DNA from: Flavobacterium sp. ZT3R18 | GTDB taxonomy: Bacteria > Bacteroidota > Bacteroidia > Flavobacteriales > Flavobacteriaceae | Assembly (NCBI RefSeq): GCF_007097385.1 | Contig: NZ_VJZS01000003.1 | Coordinates: forward strand, 1 to 64,000 | DNA length: 64,000 bases | Direction: 5' to 3' | Part shown: positions 32,715-42,560 of the stretch, one piece after another | How positions within the stretch are numbered: the first letter of the stretch is position 1 | Layout: each line of letters starts with the position of its first letter | The notes under the pieces: model-generated | Databases searched by the model: none | What the model was told of the DNA's origin: nothing | Seen by the model: only the letters and a program-made list of their open reading frames with translations | Made by a program: the position numbers and the translations under genes

Positions 32715-33704
32715 TTAGTCTTTTTCGACTAAAGCAATTTCATACTTATCTTTACCACCCACTTGAATCGGTTGATAATAGGTTTCTCCAAATTTCACAT
32801 ATTTTACGCTTCCTATGGTTACTTCTACTCCGCCTTCTGGCAAATGATCAACAATTGTTCCGGCTGAAGGGGCAACTACGGTATAACCACCATCAGACTT
32901 CTGGTAATAGGCTCCCCCATAATAATAGTTATTGACTGTCCCTGTGTTTACTGTTTCGGCTCCCGAAGGAATATTGACCACCGTTCCTCCAACTGGTGCA
33001 GCAACAACGGTGTAACCACCACTACCTGATTGATACCACACTCCGTTGTCATAATGATAAGGATCCGGTTGATTAGCAACACTTACAACAATTGCAGTTA
33101 CTGCCAATGTTGCAATAAAGAAACCCCAAGGATGCCAAGCTGGTCCCCACATAAATGGACGATAAGGTCTAGGATAATAAGGGTGATAACAATTGTAACC
33201 ATAACCACCATGATGATACGAAGCATGACCATAATGTATGTTGTTATTGCGTATTACAACAGTATTTCTGCTATTATTTACTTTTATGTTTTTACTATTA
33301 TCAACATTTACATTGTTATTCTTAACGTTTTTATTATTACTTCCTACATTAGTGGTATTTCCAACTTTATTGTTGTTTCCTATATTTGATTTATTGGATA
33401 CGTTTCTCGTTCCAGATGTATTGCCACCGGCTCTATTTTTGGTAGAACTTGAAGAACTTTTAACACCTTCCCTATTTGAAGAAGAACCCGAGGTAGGGCT
33501 TTTTGCAGTTGAAGTTTGCTTATTATAACTACTACCTCCACTAGGCTTAGAAACAGTTTTTTGTGGTGCTGATCTTTGTGGTGCCGATCTTTGTGATGTT
33601 GACCTTTGACGATTTTGTGCAGAAATATCCGTTAGGACAAACAGCATAGCAAATACCATGATTAAAATGGTAAATTGACTCGGTTTTTTAAGTGATTTTT
33701 TCAT
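32715..33704 (-). CDS. DUF6515 family exported protein
   Basis: This is a 329-residue protein with a basic signal peptide (MKKSLKKPSQFTILIMVFAMLFVLTDISAQ). A long Ser/Asn/Thr/Lys low-complexity stretch (about 31-150; NNN-VN repeats) follows, then a His/Tyr/Pro-rich stretch (HYGHASYHHGGYGYNCYHPYYPRPYRPF). One membrane helix (WGFFIATLAVTAIVVSVA) precedes two to three repeated beta units (GVWYQSGSGGYTVVAAPVGGTVVNIP; GAYYQKSDGGYTVVAPSAGTIVDHLP). Function is unknown; such proteins are common in the envelope of Bacteroidota. It has its own terminator and is probably monocistronic. Confidence 0.82.
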   Translation of the reverse strand: MKKSLKKPSQFTILIMVFAMLFVLTDISAQNRQRSTSQRSAPQRSAPQKTVSKPSGGSSYNKQTSTAKSPTSGSSSNREGVKSSSSSTKNRAGGNTSGTRNVSNKSNIGNNNKVGNTTNVGSNNKNVKNNNVNVDNSKNIKVNNSRNTVVIRNNNIHYGHASYHHGGYGYNCYHPYYPRPYRPFMWGPAWHPWGFFIATLAVTAIVVSVANQPDPYHYDNGVWYQSGSGGYTVVAAPVGGTVVNIPSGAETVNTGTVNNYYYGGAYYQKSDGGYTVVAPSAGTIVDHLPEGGVEVTIGSVKYVKFGETYYQPIQVGGKDKYEIALVEKD

Positions 33705-33787
33705 TTTTTCTGTTCTTTGGTTAATAATTAAAAAGTTACATTTTCTTGATTTACTATTTGATACTTATTGAATAATTTCTTCATTAT

Positions 33788-34852
33788 TTAGAAAGAGGAA
33801 ACTGGTTTATCCTCCATCCAAGCCACAAATAATTTATAGCCGATGGAGAACAAGATTGGCCCTACGAACAAACCGATGAATCCAGACATCATAAATCCGC
33901 CAATTACACCTAAGAAGATCACTAACATAGGTACTAAAGCACCTTTCCCTAATAATAGTGGTTTTAGAACATTGTCGGATAATCCACTTAGTATGAAAAA
34001 TATGGTCCAAAGAATGGCCGCTGTGGTATTATCCAATGAAAAAAGATAGGCAATTACCCCAAGATTGATGATAATGGGCCCTACTTGAATTATCGACAAC
34101 ATTAAACATAATACTGTCAGTACACCAGCGAAAGGAACACCACAACCAAAGAGTCCTATGGCTTGGATTAAAGTTTGGATAATGGCCACACCCAATATTC
34201 CTTTGACTACCTGATACACTGTAGATACGGATATATTTAAAAATTCTTCACCTGAATCACCTGCTATTCTCTTGATAAAATTGGTAGCTAAATCTTGTGC
34301 ACTGGTGGAAACCATTAATATCCCAGCTATGATAACCGAAAGGATAATCTGCAGCAAAGCAACAGTAGAACTAAGAACACTTCCGAGTAGTTTTTTGGAT
34401 ATTTCGACGATTTGTTCTTTGTATTGGAGTACTCCTGTTTCTAAATCTGTGGATAATGCATATAGAAAATCGTACGCTTTATCCCCTATTAATGGCCAAT
34501 CCTTGATGTTTTGTCCCGGTGTTGCTACTTTGAGTGATCCATCCTCCACTCCTGCTTTTAATTCCATAACCGTTGATGTAACCGAATTAACAAAAAAAAC
34601 AGTTGGCACAATAATAATTCCTAATAAGGCTGCTGTAATGATAAATGAGGCTAAACTTTTACGCCCCTTTAATTTCTTTTGCAAAAAATTGAATATTGGA
34701 TACAAGACTATTGCCAATATAATAGCCCAAAGAATTGGCATCATAAAAGGCATTAAAAGGGTAAAACAAAATCCTAAAATAAGGAAAACAAGCCCTAGTT
34801 GCAGAATAGTTTCAAAAAGCTGTTTACTTTTGTTTTGGTTTGCATTTTCCAT
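33788..34852 (-). CDS. AI-2E family (PerM/TqsA-type) transporter
   Basis: This is a 354-residue inner-membrane protein with about eight helices and the family's characteristic C-terminal half (GCGVPFAGVLTVLCLMLSIIQVGP, then PLLLGKGALVPMLVIFLGVIGGFMMSGFIGLFVGPI). Members export small molecules or act as Na+/H+ antiporters; the AI-2 role is proven for few, so substrate is open. It lies 39 bp downstream of the ion channel gene, likely the same transcript. Confidence 0.88.
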   Translation of the reverse strand: MENANQNKSKQLFETILQLGLVFLILGFCFTLLMPFMMPILWAIILAIVLYPIFNFLQKKLKGRKSLASFIITAALLGIIIVPTVFFVNSVTSTVMELKAGVEDGSLKVATPGQNIKDWPLIGDKAYDFLYALSTDLETGVLQYKEQIVEISKKLLGSVLSSTVALLQIILSVIIAGILMVSTSAQDLATNFIKRIAGDSGEEFLNISVSTVYQVVKGILGVAIIQTLIQAIGLFGCGVPFAGVLTVLCLMLSIIQVGPIIINLGVIAYLFSLDNTTAAILWTIFFILSGLSDNVLKPLLLGKGALVPMLVIFLGVIGGFMMSGFIGLFVGPILFSIGYKLFVAWMEDKPVSSF

Positions 34853-34891
34853 ACGAATTGATTTAAAGGTTAGAATAATAAGAGAATATAA

Positions 34892-35596
34892 TTATTGTTT
34901 TTGTTTCTTTTTTGCTTTATTTTCATTGGCATCCGAAACAAGACGACCTATCAGAATAACGGGATACAATACTCCAATGATTGCTTCTATTTGAACCAAT
35001 GAACGAGCAAAAGGATGCAACGGAACTATCTCTCCAAAACCTGTCGTGGTAATTGTTATATAGCTAAAATACAAAAAATTAGCCTGCAAAGTATTACTTT
35101 CAAATGGTGGTAATGTAATGGAGAAAGAACCCGGAATCTGTTCATAGGTAAACAAATAAATTACTGCCCAAAGATTAGCCAGAATCATATACACCACTAT
35201 CGAACCTATAACTCTGTATCCTGTAATTGGGCCTGGTTCAAATACTTTCACCAAAACCAAAAAGATTAATAAACCGAAAGTGCAAATAGTAAGAATGATA
35301 TCTAACATTATAAAAAACGGAGAGGCATCAAATACATTAATCCATCCGAATAGCATAAACAAAAAAGGAATAATCGAAATTTGAATGGCTTGTCGCTTTG
35401 TTTTGGACAAAGAAATAATACCAGCTACCAGAAACAGCATCCAAAATATATTGATGGTAACCATAAAGGAAGAATAACTTCCGAACAACGGAATTAAGAC
35501 AAAATGCATCGCAAAAAGTAAGACTAGCATGCCGCTAAGGCCACTTTCTTTATCCCAAAAATGATTTAAAAAACGTATTTTTTTTTGTCTTGTCAT
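34892..35596 (-). CDS. Two-helix-pore ion channel (K+-channel-like)
   Basis: This is a 234-residue membrane protein with about six helices. The last two flank a pore loop, YFSYITITTTGFGEIVPLHP, whose TTGFGE replaces the TVGYG filter of classical K+ channels. It is annotated as an ion-channel domain (Pfam Ion_trans_2 type). Cation selectivity cannot be asserted from the altered filter. The gene precedes the AI-2E transporter and follows the efflux operon on the same strand (78-bp gap), possibly with its own promoter. Confidence 0.82.
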   Translation of the reverse strand: MTRQKKIRFLNHFWDKESGLSGMLVLLFAMHFVLIPLFGSYSSFMVTINIFWMLFLVAGIISLSKTKRQAIQISIIPFLFMLFGWINVFDASPFFIMLDIILTICTFGLLIFLVLVKVFEPGPITGYRVIGSIVVYMILANLWAVIYLFTYEQIPGSFSITLPPFESNTLQANFLYFSYITITTTGFGEIVPLHPFARSLVQIEAIIGVLYPVILIGRLVSDANENKAKKKQKQ

Positions 35597-35673
35597 ATTT
35601 TTAATTTTTAGTTTAAATTAGTGGCTAAGTCGCTAAGATTCTAAGTTAAAATCTCAGAATCTTAGAGTCTCTA

Positions 35674-37242
35674 CTAAAACGGAATCGGCTCTACTGCAAC
35701 ACTTCCTATTGGTCTTCGTCCTAGTCGGAACAACAAAAGAACCAGAATTGGAAAGAAACATAGCGCTGCCATTACCAAATAAACATCTTTGTAAGCCAGC
35801 ATTAATGCCGACTGTGACGTTTGATTTGACAGACTTTTTTCGGCTTTTTTCTGTGCTTCTCCAGCCGACAATCCCTGATGTAAATAATAATTCTTATTCT
35901 TGTTCAACTGTGCTTGAGCCATAGTGTTTAAAGGTGATAATTGTTGACTTAAGCCTGTTTTATGCTGTACGTTTACATTCGAAATCAAAGTCCCTAAAAT
36001 AGCGCCACCCAATAATGAGGCAAAAACGGCACGAGAAATAACACCGCTCATCATTCGGGAATCACCCAAGTGTTTGGGTACATTTTCGGAAATATAAAGA
36101 GAGGCTGCCGGATACAAAAATCCAATAGCCAATCCTTTGAAAATAAAGGGGGCAAAAAAATCGGCTGATTCAATTTCGGGATAAAATCTAAAATAGAGAA
36201 TGGTGTGATACAAACCGTAGCAAGCAAAACCAGTAACCCAAAGGGTCGCCAGATAGATTCGTTTGAACAAAAGATAGGTAGATAATGGAATAGCTATAAA
36301 AAGACCGATAAGAATCGCCAAATGCGTTCTGGCCACATAAATACTGTCAAAACCAAGAATATTGGTCATAAAACCCGTTACTATGCTTCCTGTACCGTTC
36401 ATCATTCCCGTATAAAAAAAGAGAAAAGATCCGAAAACAACGTTTCTGTATTTATACACATCAGGATTGATTATGGGTTCTTTGGTAAATCGAGAATGGA
36501 TCAAATAAATCCCAATTATAATCAGCAAAAAAGCAACTGCCATAGCCACTCTAGGGTCGCTCAACCAATTTCGTGTTTGTCCTTCGGCACAAAGAAAAAG
36601 AATAACAATAAAAAATAATAGCATAATAAGCCAACCTCTCCAATCAAACTGAAAGGGCGATTTCATTGGTGCCACATCTTTTTTGTAAAAATACCAAGCC
36701 AAAAGTATAGCGAGCAAAAAATTGATATTCAGAAAATAAACCCCAAAAGTCCAGTCGTAAATACTGCTCATTTGCACCCCAAAATATTGATACAACTGCT
36801 TACTCCCTTGAAGAATAAACTGAATGATACCGTACAAAATAGGCATATTAAAAACGGGATTGTATTTTAAAATTATCGGAATCATAGAAGCAAAAATTCC
36901 AATGATTGATAAAATCGCTAACAAGGTGCGCCAAACCGTAAACCACTGGATCGTGGTTGCATACAACGACGCAGTATTACAAATTATAGACAAAAAGCTT
37001 ACCGATAAAATCAATGTTCTCACCTTAATTTGCTTCCCTATTTTTAATCCCAAGGGCAAAAATCCTAGCATTGCAAAAAAAGGAATATAGGTCGAATAGG
37101 TAAAAACAGTAGTGGAAGCACCAAAATGTCCCAGTATTTGTGAGTTATCGTAAGAGGTTACATTTAAGGCATTAAAAAAAGGAATCGTAAGGAGATAAAG
37201 TCCCACAAGAGTAAATACACTTCCTTTTTTGCCTGCTATCAT
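35674..37242 (-). CDS. MFS multidrug transporter, EmrB/DHA2-like
   Basis: This is a 522-residue inner-membrane transporter with about 14 helices, typical of the DHA2 drug:H+ antiporter class. Visible features are WFTVWRTLLAILSIIGIFASMIP and a conserved late region (LYPAASLYISENVPKHLGDSRMMSGVISRAVFASLLGGAILG). A large periplasmic loop, about 420-470, is rich in Gln and Lys. It is last of a three-gene operon with an HlyD-type adaptor four bases upstream and a TolC-type channel, so it forms a complete tripartite pump. Substrate is unknown. Confidence 0.88.
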   Translation of the reverse strand: MIAGKKGSVFTLVGLYLLTIPFFNALNVTSYDNSQILGHFGASTTVFTYSTYIPFFAMLGFLPLGLKIGKQIKVRTLILSVSFLSIICNTASLYATTIQWFTVWRTLLAILSIIGIFASMIPIILKYNPVFNMPILYGIIQFILQGSKQLYQYFGVQMSSIYDWTFGVYFLNINFLLAILLAWYFYKKDVAPMKSPFQFDWRGWLIMLLFFIVILFLCAEGQTRNWLSDPRVAMAVAFLLIIIGIYLIHSRFTKEPIINPDVYKYRNVVFGSFLFFYTGMMNGTGSIVTGFMTNILGFDSIYVARTHLAILIGLFIAIPLSTYLLFKRIYLATLWVTGFACYGLYHTILYFRFYPEIESADFFAPFIFKGLAIGFLYPAASLYISENVPKHLGDSRMMSGVISRAVFASLLGGAILGTLISNVNVQHKTGLSQQLSPLNTMAQAQLNKNKNYYLHQGLSAGEAQKKAEKSLSNQTSQSALMLAYKDVYLVMAALCFFPILVLLLFRLGRRPIGSVAVEPIPF

Positions 37243-37246
37243 CCTT

Positions 37247-38311
37247 TTATTTTTTTATTTCCACAGTTACATTCATCCCAGGTTTAACGTCTGCTAACTC
37301 TTTTGCGGAAGCTTCAAAATCAATTTTCACAGGAATGCGTTGGGTGACTTTTACAAAATTCCCAGTAGAATTATCCGGCTCTACCATCGAGAATTTCGCC
37401 CCTGTTGCAGGCGAAAAGCCCACTACTTTACCTTTGAATTCTTTGTCATCCAATGCGTCAATGGTAATCGTTACTTCTTGGTCTTGCTTGATTCTTTCGA
37501 TTTGGGTTTCTTTGAAATTGGCCGTAACCCATACCTTTTGGTTTAAAACTAGTGTTGCCACCACTTGGTTGGCATTAATGAGTTCGCCTACAGAAATGGT
37601 TCGCTCACCCACATAACCGTCGGCTAGCGCAATGATGCGTGTGTAGGACAACTGTAGTAAGGCATTATCCAAATCAGCCTTTTTACGGGCTACTGTGGCT
37701 CTGGATGCTTCCAGATTGGTGTAGCTTTGTTTGGTTGTAGAACTGCTCGCCAATAATTCTTTTTCACCTGCTTTGAGATATGCTTTGGTCGATTGTAATT
37801 TTGATACCACTTGATCATATTGATTTTGCGTTACCGCAGAATCAGCGTACATATTTTTGAATCGTTGATAATCCTTTTCGGCTTTATCCAGACTGGCCCT
37901 ATCGCCTTCCAACTTCTCTTTGGAGGCAGCCTGATTGGAACTAGCTGTAACTATAGATTGCTCTAGCGAATGTAGATTTCCTTCGGCCACAGCCAAATCG
38001 GCTTCGGCTTGTTTTACTTTTATCCTATACTCTTCATCATCAAGAACCACCAAAGTATCGCCTTTATGCACCAACTGATTGGCTTCAAAATGGATTGCCG
38101 CTATGTGTCCGGATGCTCTTGCTGTAACATTGTTGATATAGGATTCCACTTGAGCATTATTCGTGCTTTCATATCGATGAAAGTCAAAAAACAAACTCAA
38201 TATCCAAATGCCTCCAGCTATAATAAAAACAAAAGAGAGGATAGTCAATATCGTATTCCTCTTTTTTTCGCTTTTCAAAGCGGTTTCGTTGATTGCGGTT
38301 TCTTCGCTCAT
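37247..38311 (-). CDS. HlyD/EmrA-family membrane fusion protein
   Basis: This is a 354-residue periplasmic adaptor. It has an N-terminal inner-membrane anchor (ILTILSFVFIIAGGIWILSLFF, about 21-42), a lipoyl-like half (VTARASGHIAAIHFEANQLVHKGDTLVVLDD), a long alpha-helical hairpin (about 90-220) and a beta-barrel domain (VWVTANFKETQIERIKQDQEVTITIDAL). It couples the MFS pump to the TolC-like channel. It stops 4 bases before the MFS start and begins 9 bases after the TolC stop. Confidence 0.92.
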   Translation of the reverse strand: MSEETAINETALKSEKKRNTILTILSFVFIIAGGIWILSLFFDFHRYESTNNAQVESYINNVTARASGHIAAIHFEANQLVHKGDTLVVLDDEEYRIKVKQAEADLAVAEGNLHSLEQSIVTASSNQAASKEKLEGDRASLDKAEKDYQRFKNMYADSAVTQNQYDQVVSKLQSTKAYLKAGEKELLASSSTTKQSYTNLEASRATVARKKADLDNALLQLSYTRIIALADGYVGERTISVGELINANQVVATLVLNQKVWVTANFKETQIERIKQDQEVTITIDALDDKEFKGKVVGFSPATGAKFSMVEPDNSTGNFVKVTQRIPVKIDFEASAKELADVKPGMNVTVEIKK

Positions 38312-38320
38312 AAAAAATAA

Positions 38321-39655
38321 TTAAAGTTTACCCATTGCATACTGCAAGGAATAATATTGAATAATCGAATCTATATTGGCATTATTCAGTGAGATTTTTG
38401 CTTCGTTCAACTGCAACTCAGCATCGACAATATCACTGATCAAGGCAAAATCATTGTCGTAGCGACTTTTTACAATTTTGTAATTACTCAGCGCCAAATC
38501 AACGTCTTTTTTAAAGGTTACAATATTCCGAACACTTTCCGTAAACCGGACAAAAGCCGCTTTAACATCCTGATTGATTACATCTTTGATGGCATCCAAA
38601 GCGATGTTACTTTTATCGATTTGCAGTTGGTCACCATTGATGCGATGTTTTAAATTATAAAAACTGGAAATATCCCAATTGAGCGACACTCCCGCTGCCC
38701 AATAATTGAGAAGATTGGGGTAATCCGGCCATTGTGCAGGATATTGTGTATTGAGCATCAAATTAGCATTGACATTGGGTTTGAAACCACTCTTGGTAAT
38801 ATCCATAGCCGATTCGGCTATTTTGATATTGATTTCCGAACGTTTGATTTCATTTCGATTTTGATAAGCTTCAGTCAAACTTTCATTCAAACTCAAATCT
38901 GTTTTAGGAACTAAAATTCCTTCTAAAACTGGTTTTAATTTGGTATTGGTTGGCAGTCCAATTAATATATCCAAATAATTACTGATTAACTCAATAGAAT
39001 TGGAACTACGAAAAACGGCTACTTCAAAATTGGATTGTTGCAATTCGGTTCTTAACAAATCACTTTTAAGGTTTTGCCCATTGGCCACCCTTGATTTCAA
39101 TTGTTTAATTCGAAGCTCCGTATTGATAATGTTCTGCTTGGTAACCTCGATTTGCTTGTATAATTTTTCGAGAGTAAAAAACTGAGCTGTAATGGCTTGC
39201 TTAATTTCCGATTCGGTCATCTTTACAACCGATTCCTGCATATTGACAATTAATTGTTGCTTGTCAATTTGATTGTTGATCACACCTCCATAATACAACG
39301 GCATAGTAGCAAAAACACTGGCAGAACCTTGATGATCAAAATAATCTACCGTAACATTCTTTCCATAAAAACCATCGTAGATTTTGGGATTTCCAATATA
39401 ATTATATCCCATATTCAAACCTACCATAGGCACTTTGGCTATTTGGGACTGGCTTAAATTTTCGTTGGCGACACTAACATCCGAATTGGCTATTTTAAGC
39501 TGATTGTTATTTTCAATACCTAACTGTATTGCTTCGTCTAATTTTATGATTCTGGCAACTTCCTCATTTTGAGAATATCCAACTTCATAAAAAAGACAAG
39601 CAATAATTAGAATAAAAAATTCAATTTTAAGACTTTTAATAATAGGACAATCCAT
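38321..39655 (-). CDS. TolC-family outer-membrane efflux protein
   Basis: This is a 444-residue channel protein with signal sequence (IEFFILIIACLFYEVGYSQ). Two homologous halves with long helices are typical (EAIQLGIENNNQLKIANSDVSVANENLSQSQIAKVPMV; DVDLALSNYKIVKSRYDNDFALISDIVDAELQLNEAKI). It forms the outer-membrane exit duct of the efflux pump encoded downstream. First gene of the operon. A consensus TATTTTTG lies 53 bases upstream; no local regulator gene is adjacent. Confidence 0.9.
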   Translation of the reverse strand: MDCPIIKSLKIEFFILIIACLFYEVGYSQNEEVARIIKLDEAIQLGIENNNQLKIANSDVSVANENLSQSQIAKVPMVGLNMGYNYIGNPKIYDGFYGKNVTVDYFDHQGSASVFATMPLYYGGVINNQIDKQQLIVNMQESVVKMTESEIKQAITAQFFTLEKLYKQIEVTKQNIINTELRIKQLKSRVANGQNLKSDLLRTELQQSNFEVAVFRSSNSIELISNYLDILIGLPTNTKLKPVLEGILVPKTDLSLNESLTEAYQNRNEIKRSEINIKIAESAMDITKSGFKPNVNANLMLNTQYPAQWPDYPNLLNYWAAGVSLNWDISSFYNLKHRINGDQLQIDKSNIALDAIKDVINQDVKAAFVRFTESVRNIVTFKKDVDLALSNYKIVKSRYDNDFALISDIVDAELQLNEAKISLNNANIDSIIQYYSLQYAMGKL

Positions 39656-39707
39656 AAACTGTTTTTTAGTTTAAAAAATTCAACTCAGAGAAATACAATT
39701 CACTCAT

Positions 39708-39715
39708 CAAAAATA
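39708..39715 (-). promoter_or_regulatory. Promoter -7 element of the efflux operon
   Basis: TATTTTTG on the minus strand matches TAnnTTTG, 53 bases before the TolC ATG. The upstream -33 match is weak. Confidence 0.4.
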
Positions 39716-39888
39716 CAGATTGCTTTTTTCACTCATAATCAAGCACCTAAGACCTCAAATATAATCATTTTAACAATTTTATAACAAGAAAAAATACTAT
39801 TTAAAATTACTCTGATAAAAAACTGTATTAGAAAATCAATAGAAACAACTCTATTTTAGAAGTTGAATCAATTTAGTTCTATTAAAAA

Positions 39889-40809
39889 CTAAAAGAAAAC
39901 ATACTGATAACCAAGACTAATGGAATCATAATTTAACCCAATATCTTTAAAGGTTCCCGTATTGAATTGCAATTTAACGGATTGGCTTTTTGATAACGGC
40001 ATTGACCATGTTGCACCTATTCTTGAACTATTAATCACACTCCCAGCAGGTAAATCATCCACAACAGTTTTTCCACCGCTAAACCAATTTATATTAATCC
40101 CAACCCAAATTTGATTTTTAAAATAATAACTGGCATGCCCTTGAAAAGAAAGAACAGGATCTTGTTTTAACAGCTTATTTTCAAGAAATTCATCGTTTTG
40201 GGTATAAAACCAAACTCCAGAATAGAATTCGGCATAAACATGTTTAAAACGTTTGGATATCCCCACTTCGGGTTTAAATCCCCAACGATTAGCACCGATA
40301 TTAATCCTTTTATCAGCATAATAAAGACCTGTAGGAACCGACATAACTAAACTTACTCCAAATAGTGTCTTTTGTTGGTATTGGGCAAAATCTTTCCTAG
40401 CTAATGCAGGCGACCCAAATAAATTGATTCCAAATCGTATGCGCATATCCCCAAAACCAGTCCTATTTCCTGTTATTTTTTCTCCTTTTACGGTGGCTTT
40501 CCCATCCATAATTACATATGGTAACGCTACTTGAATTCTAGCCAATTTATTAGCTAAACCAAAAGAACGCATATAACCAACCCCAAAATTATTGCTTGAA
40601 ATAATAAAATCTTCAATAGGCAAAGAAGGTTCTGTAACAACATTACCTTTCAAAAACCCATAACTACCCACCATAATATTGGCTCCTTTGGGCACATTCG
40701 CATAAGCTCTCGGCTCAAGATCCTGAGACATTGACCAATTGGAAATAAAAAAAAGGGTTATTATTGAAAACTTAGTTATTCTAATACTAGTAAAGTTCAG
40801 TAAAACCAT
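39889..40809 (-). CDS. Outer-membrane transporter, phenol MetA-pathway type
   Basis: This is a 306-residue predicted beta-barrel with a signal sequence (FSIITLFFISNWSMSQ). Family features include RAYANVPKGANIMVGSYGF, then GFGDMRIRFGINLFGSPAL, and a terminal aromatic residue after alternating strands (SISLGYQYVFF), as needed for outer-membrane assembly. The family (MetA_phenol_deg) is found with aromatic degradation, but many members are of unknown function. No catabolic neighbours here. Transcribed alone. Confidence 0.82.
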   Translation of the reverse strand: MVLLNFTSIRITKFSIITLFFISNWSMSQDLEPRAYANVPKGANIMVGSYGFLKGNVVTEPSLPIEDFIISSNNFGVGYMRSFGLANKLARIQVALPYVIMDGKATVKGEKITGNRTGFGDMRIRFGINLFGSPALARKDFAQYQQKTLFGVSLVMSVPTGLYYADKRINIGANRWGFKPEVGISKRFKHVYAEFYSGVWFYTQNDEFLENKLLKQDPVLSFQGHASYYFKNQIWVGININWFSGGKTVVDDLPAGSVINSSRIGATWSMPLSKSQSVKLQFNTGTFKDIGLNYDSISLGYQYVFF

Positions 40810-40906
40810 ATCTTGAATTTTGTAAGAAATTAAAAATCTTTTCTAAATCATTACTCTTTTTGCAACTGCTTAACAAATTCCATAAGTCAATCTAAAAATT
40901 GAAACC

Positions 40907-40933
40907 AAAAAAAACCTCAAAAATATTTGAGGT
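40907..40933 (-). terminator. Terminator of the DUF3575-like gene
   Basis: ACCTCAAA (40914-40921) pairs with TTTGAGGT (40926-40933). The A run at 40907-40914 supplies the T tract on the minus strand, just after the stop of the gene at 40957. Confidence 0.75.
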
Positions 40934-40956
40934 CTAATATTCCCTTTTATTTAGCT

Positions 40957-41715
40957 TTAAAACCTATAACCAATACTGATATTATATCTAAATCCGACAG
41001 CTGTTACAGACTGTACTCCTTTTTTTTCTATTCCTTCATCACCTGTGAGGTTTCCTATATTAGGGAATTTATCTCTCATTTTTTCAATTACTGCTTGAAC
41101 GAGTTCATTATCATCCAATGAAGAAATATCTCCATCTACTCTCACATTGTATTTATAGGTTGTAATCGATGGCCCAAATAACACACAATCTATAACGAAT
41201 CTATCCCATAACACAAACTGATATCCTAATTCTCCCCCTACATTAAATAAATTTAATTTCATTTTAAGATCTGCGCTATCAACAACACCTGTATCAGGAT
41301 CTGTATAACTGAATACTCTACTGCTATTAAAATTAAAATAAGTTACAAAAGGAGCCAAATAAACCCCTCGTGGAGCACTGTACTTATTTATACTTCCCAA
41401 ATAAAATCTATAATCGGCACCTAAGGAATATCCAGATCTTTTACTTTTCCTGTCAAATTCAACTCCCGTAAGATTTACAATTAACTTTGGAAATTCTTGA
41501 TACCCCACAAAAACATTGATACTTTGATTTTCCTTTATAATACGTTCATAAGAAAACTGATAAGAGCTATCGTACAAAAGCATATTTGTCGCATTAAACT
41601 TAACCGAGTTCTTAAAATCTTTTGAAGCTACTTGCGAAAAAACGTTAGTTGAAGAAATTAATAATACTAATGCAAAAATGAAGACAATTCTAAACGGAGT
41701 AGTTAAAATTTTCAT
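40957..41715 (-). CDS. Outer-membrane beta-barrel protein (DUF3575-like)
   Basis: This is a 252-residue protein with signal peptide (IVFIFALVLLISSTNVFSQ) and an eight-strand-like barrel pattern: LGADYRFYLGS, GVYLAPFVTYFNF, NVGGELGYQFVLWDRFVIDCVLFGPSI, and an aromatic C terminus (FRYNISIGYRF). The GxxxGYQF...DRFxxDxxxGP sequence is the DUF3575 style. A long periplasmic or surface loop (about 185-225) is acidic. Function unknown. It has its own terminator. Confidence 0.78.
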   Translation of the reverse strand: MKILTTPFRIVFIFALVLLISSTNVFSQVASKDFKNSVKFNATNMLLYDSSYQFSYERIIKENQSINVFVGYQEFPKLIVNLTGVEFDRKSKRSGYSLGADYRFYLGSINKYSAPRGVYLAPFVTYFNFNSSRVFSYTDPDTGVVDSADLKMKLNLFNVGGELGYQFVLWDRFVIDCVLFGPSITTYKYNVRVDGDISSLDDNELVQAVIEKMRDKFPNIGNLTGDEGIEKKGVQSVTAVGFRYNISIGYRF

Positions 41716-41884
41716 GATTTATCTTTTAAATTATTTAAAATTAGGAAAGAATACTAACAAATTTAACATTTTTATTCGAAAAAAAGAAACAAAAATCAAC
41801 CCTTTTTATGACAAAAGAACTTATCACTGAAGAAATAATTACTTTTATATCATTGATAACCAAAAACATACTTAAAATCACAAA

Positions 41885-41920
41885 AAAAAAGAGCGTAACA
41901 CTCAGATTACGCTCTTTTTT
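41885..41920 (-). terminator. Terminator of the 160-residue exported protein gene
   Basis: AAAAAAGAGCGTAA and TTACGCTCTTTTTT form a 14-bp stem with an 8-base loop, 18 bases beyond the stop at 41938. Confidence 0.88.
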
Positions 41921-41937
41921 CAACGAAAGTAAAATAT

Positions 41938-42420
41938 TCACTTGACTTTTGACATTTCTATTTCTCCTACAAAAGGAATAGCATTTTGTATGCTACTTCT
42001 AATTTCGGTTTGCAAATAAATTTCAAGTTGAATGAATTTTGTTGCATTTATTGCTCCAACTGTTTTTTTTGCTTTTTCATAATAAGTTGCATATAATTTA
42101 TCATAGGCTAAATTATTTTTCAAAGCTCCTTTAGAGATTACATCTGCATTGGCATCTGTTAATGATCCATAATTTGTGGCATATTGATTAATCAATTGGA
42201 TTTTTTCCTGTCCTAATTTTTTTCTTTCTACTTCATAGGCGTCGTAAACTTTTGTAAACTCGGTATCTTGAACTCCTGATAATGCCATATATTGCTTTAC
42301 TAATTCTGATTTGGATTTCCCATAAACAGATTGTACAATATCTATATCATCTTTCATAGTAGATTGAGCGAATGCAGTAGACGAAACTACTAAAACAAAT
42401 AATAAAAATACTTTTTTCAT
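41938..42420 (-). CDS. Exported helical protein, unknown function
   Basis: This is a 160-residue protein with a clean signal peptide (MKKVFLLFVLVVSSTAFAQ). The rest is helical and charged (GKSKSELVKQYMALSGVQDTEFTKVYDAYEVERKKLGQEKIQLINQYA), with the look of Spy/CpxP-like or LTXXQ periplasmic helix bundles, although no LTxxQ motif is present. C-terminal IQLEIYLQTEIRSSIQNAIPFVGE resembles the tail of the same class. Monocistronic. Function is not proposed. Confidence 0.72.
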   Translation of the reverse strand: MKKVFLLFVLVVSSTAFAQSTMKDDIDIVQSVYGKSKSELVKQYMALSGVQDTEFTKVYDAYEVERKKLGQEKIQLINQYATNYGSLTDANADVISKGALKNNLAYDKLYATYYEKAKKTVGAINATKFIQLEIYLQTEIRSSIQNAIPFVGEIEMSKVK

Positions 42421-42560
42421 GTTTTTTATATTTAATTGTTGAATAAGCTAATTTAACAAATTCACAGTAATTAACAATACAATTCATGATATTTTTACTT
42501 TAAAAGTTTACGTATCAATTAATTACACAAACCTAATGTAACATATAAAAATCAACACAT

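Noticed and set aside
33030..33528. Plus-strand frames rich in Ile, Thr and Leu opposite the DUF6515 gene
   Set aside because: They are antisense of Asn/Ser/His-rich low-complexity codons and carry no independent signal.
41741..41941. 66-codon minus-strand frame
   Set aside because: It overlaps a strong terminator and is made of low-complexity Phe/Val/Ile/Lys codons.
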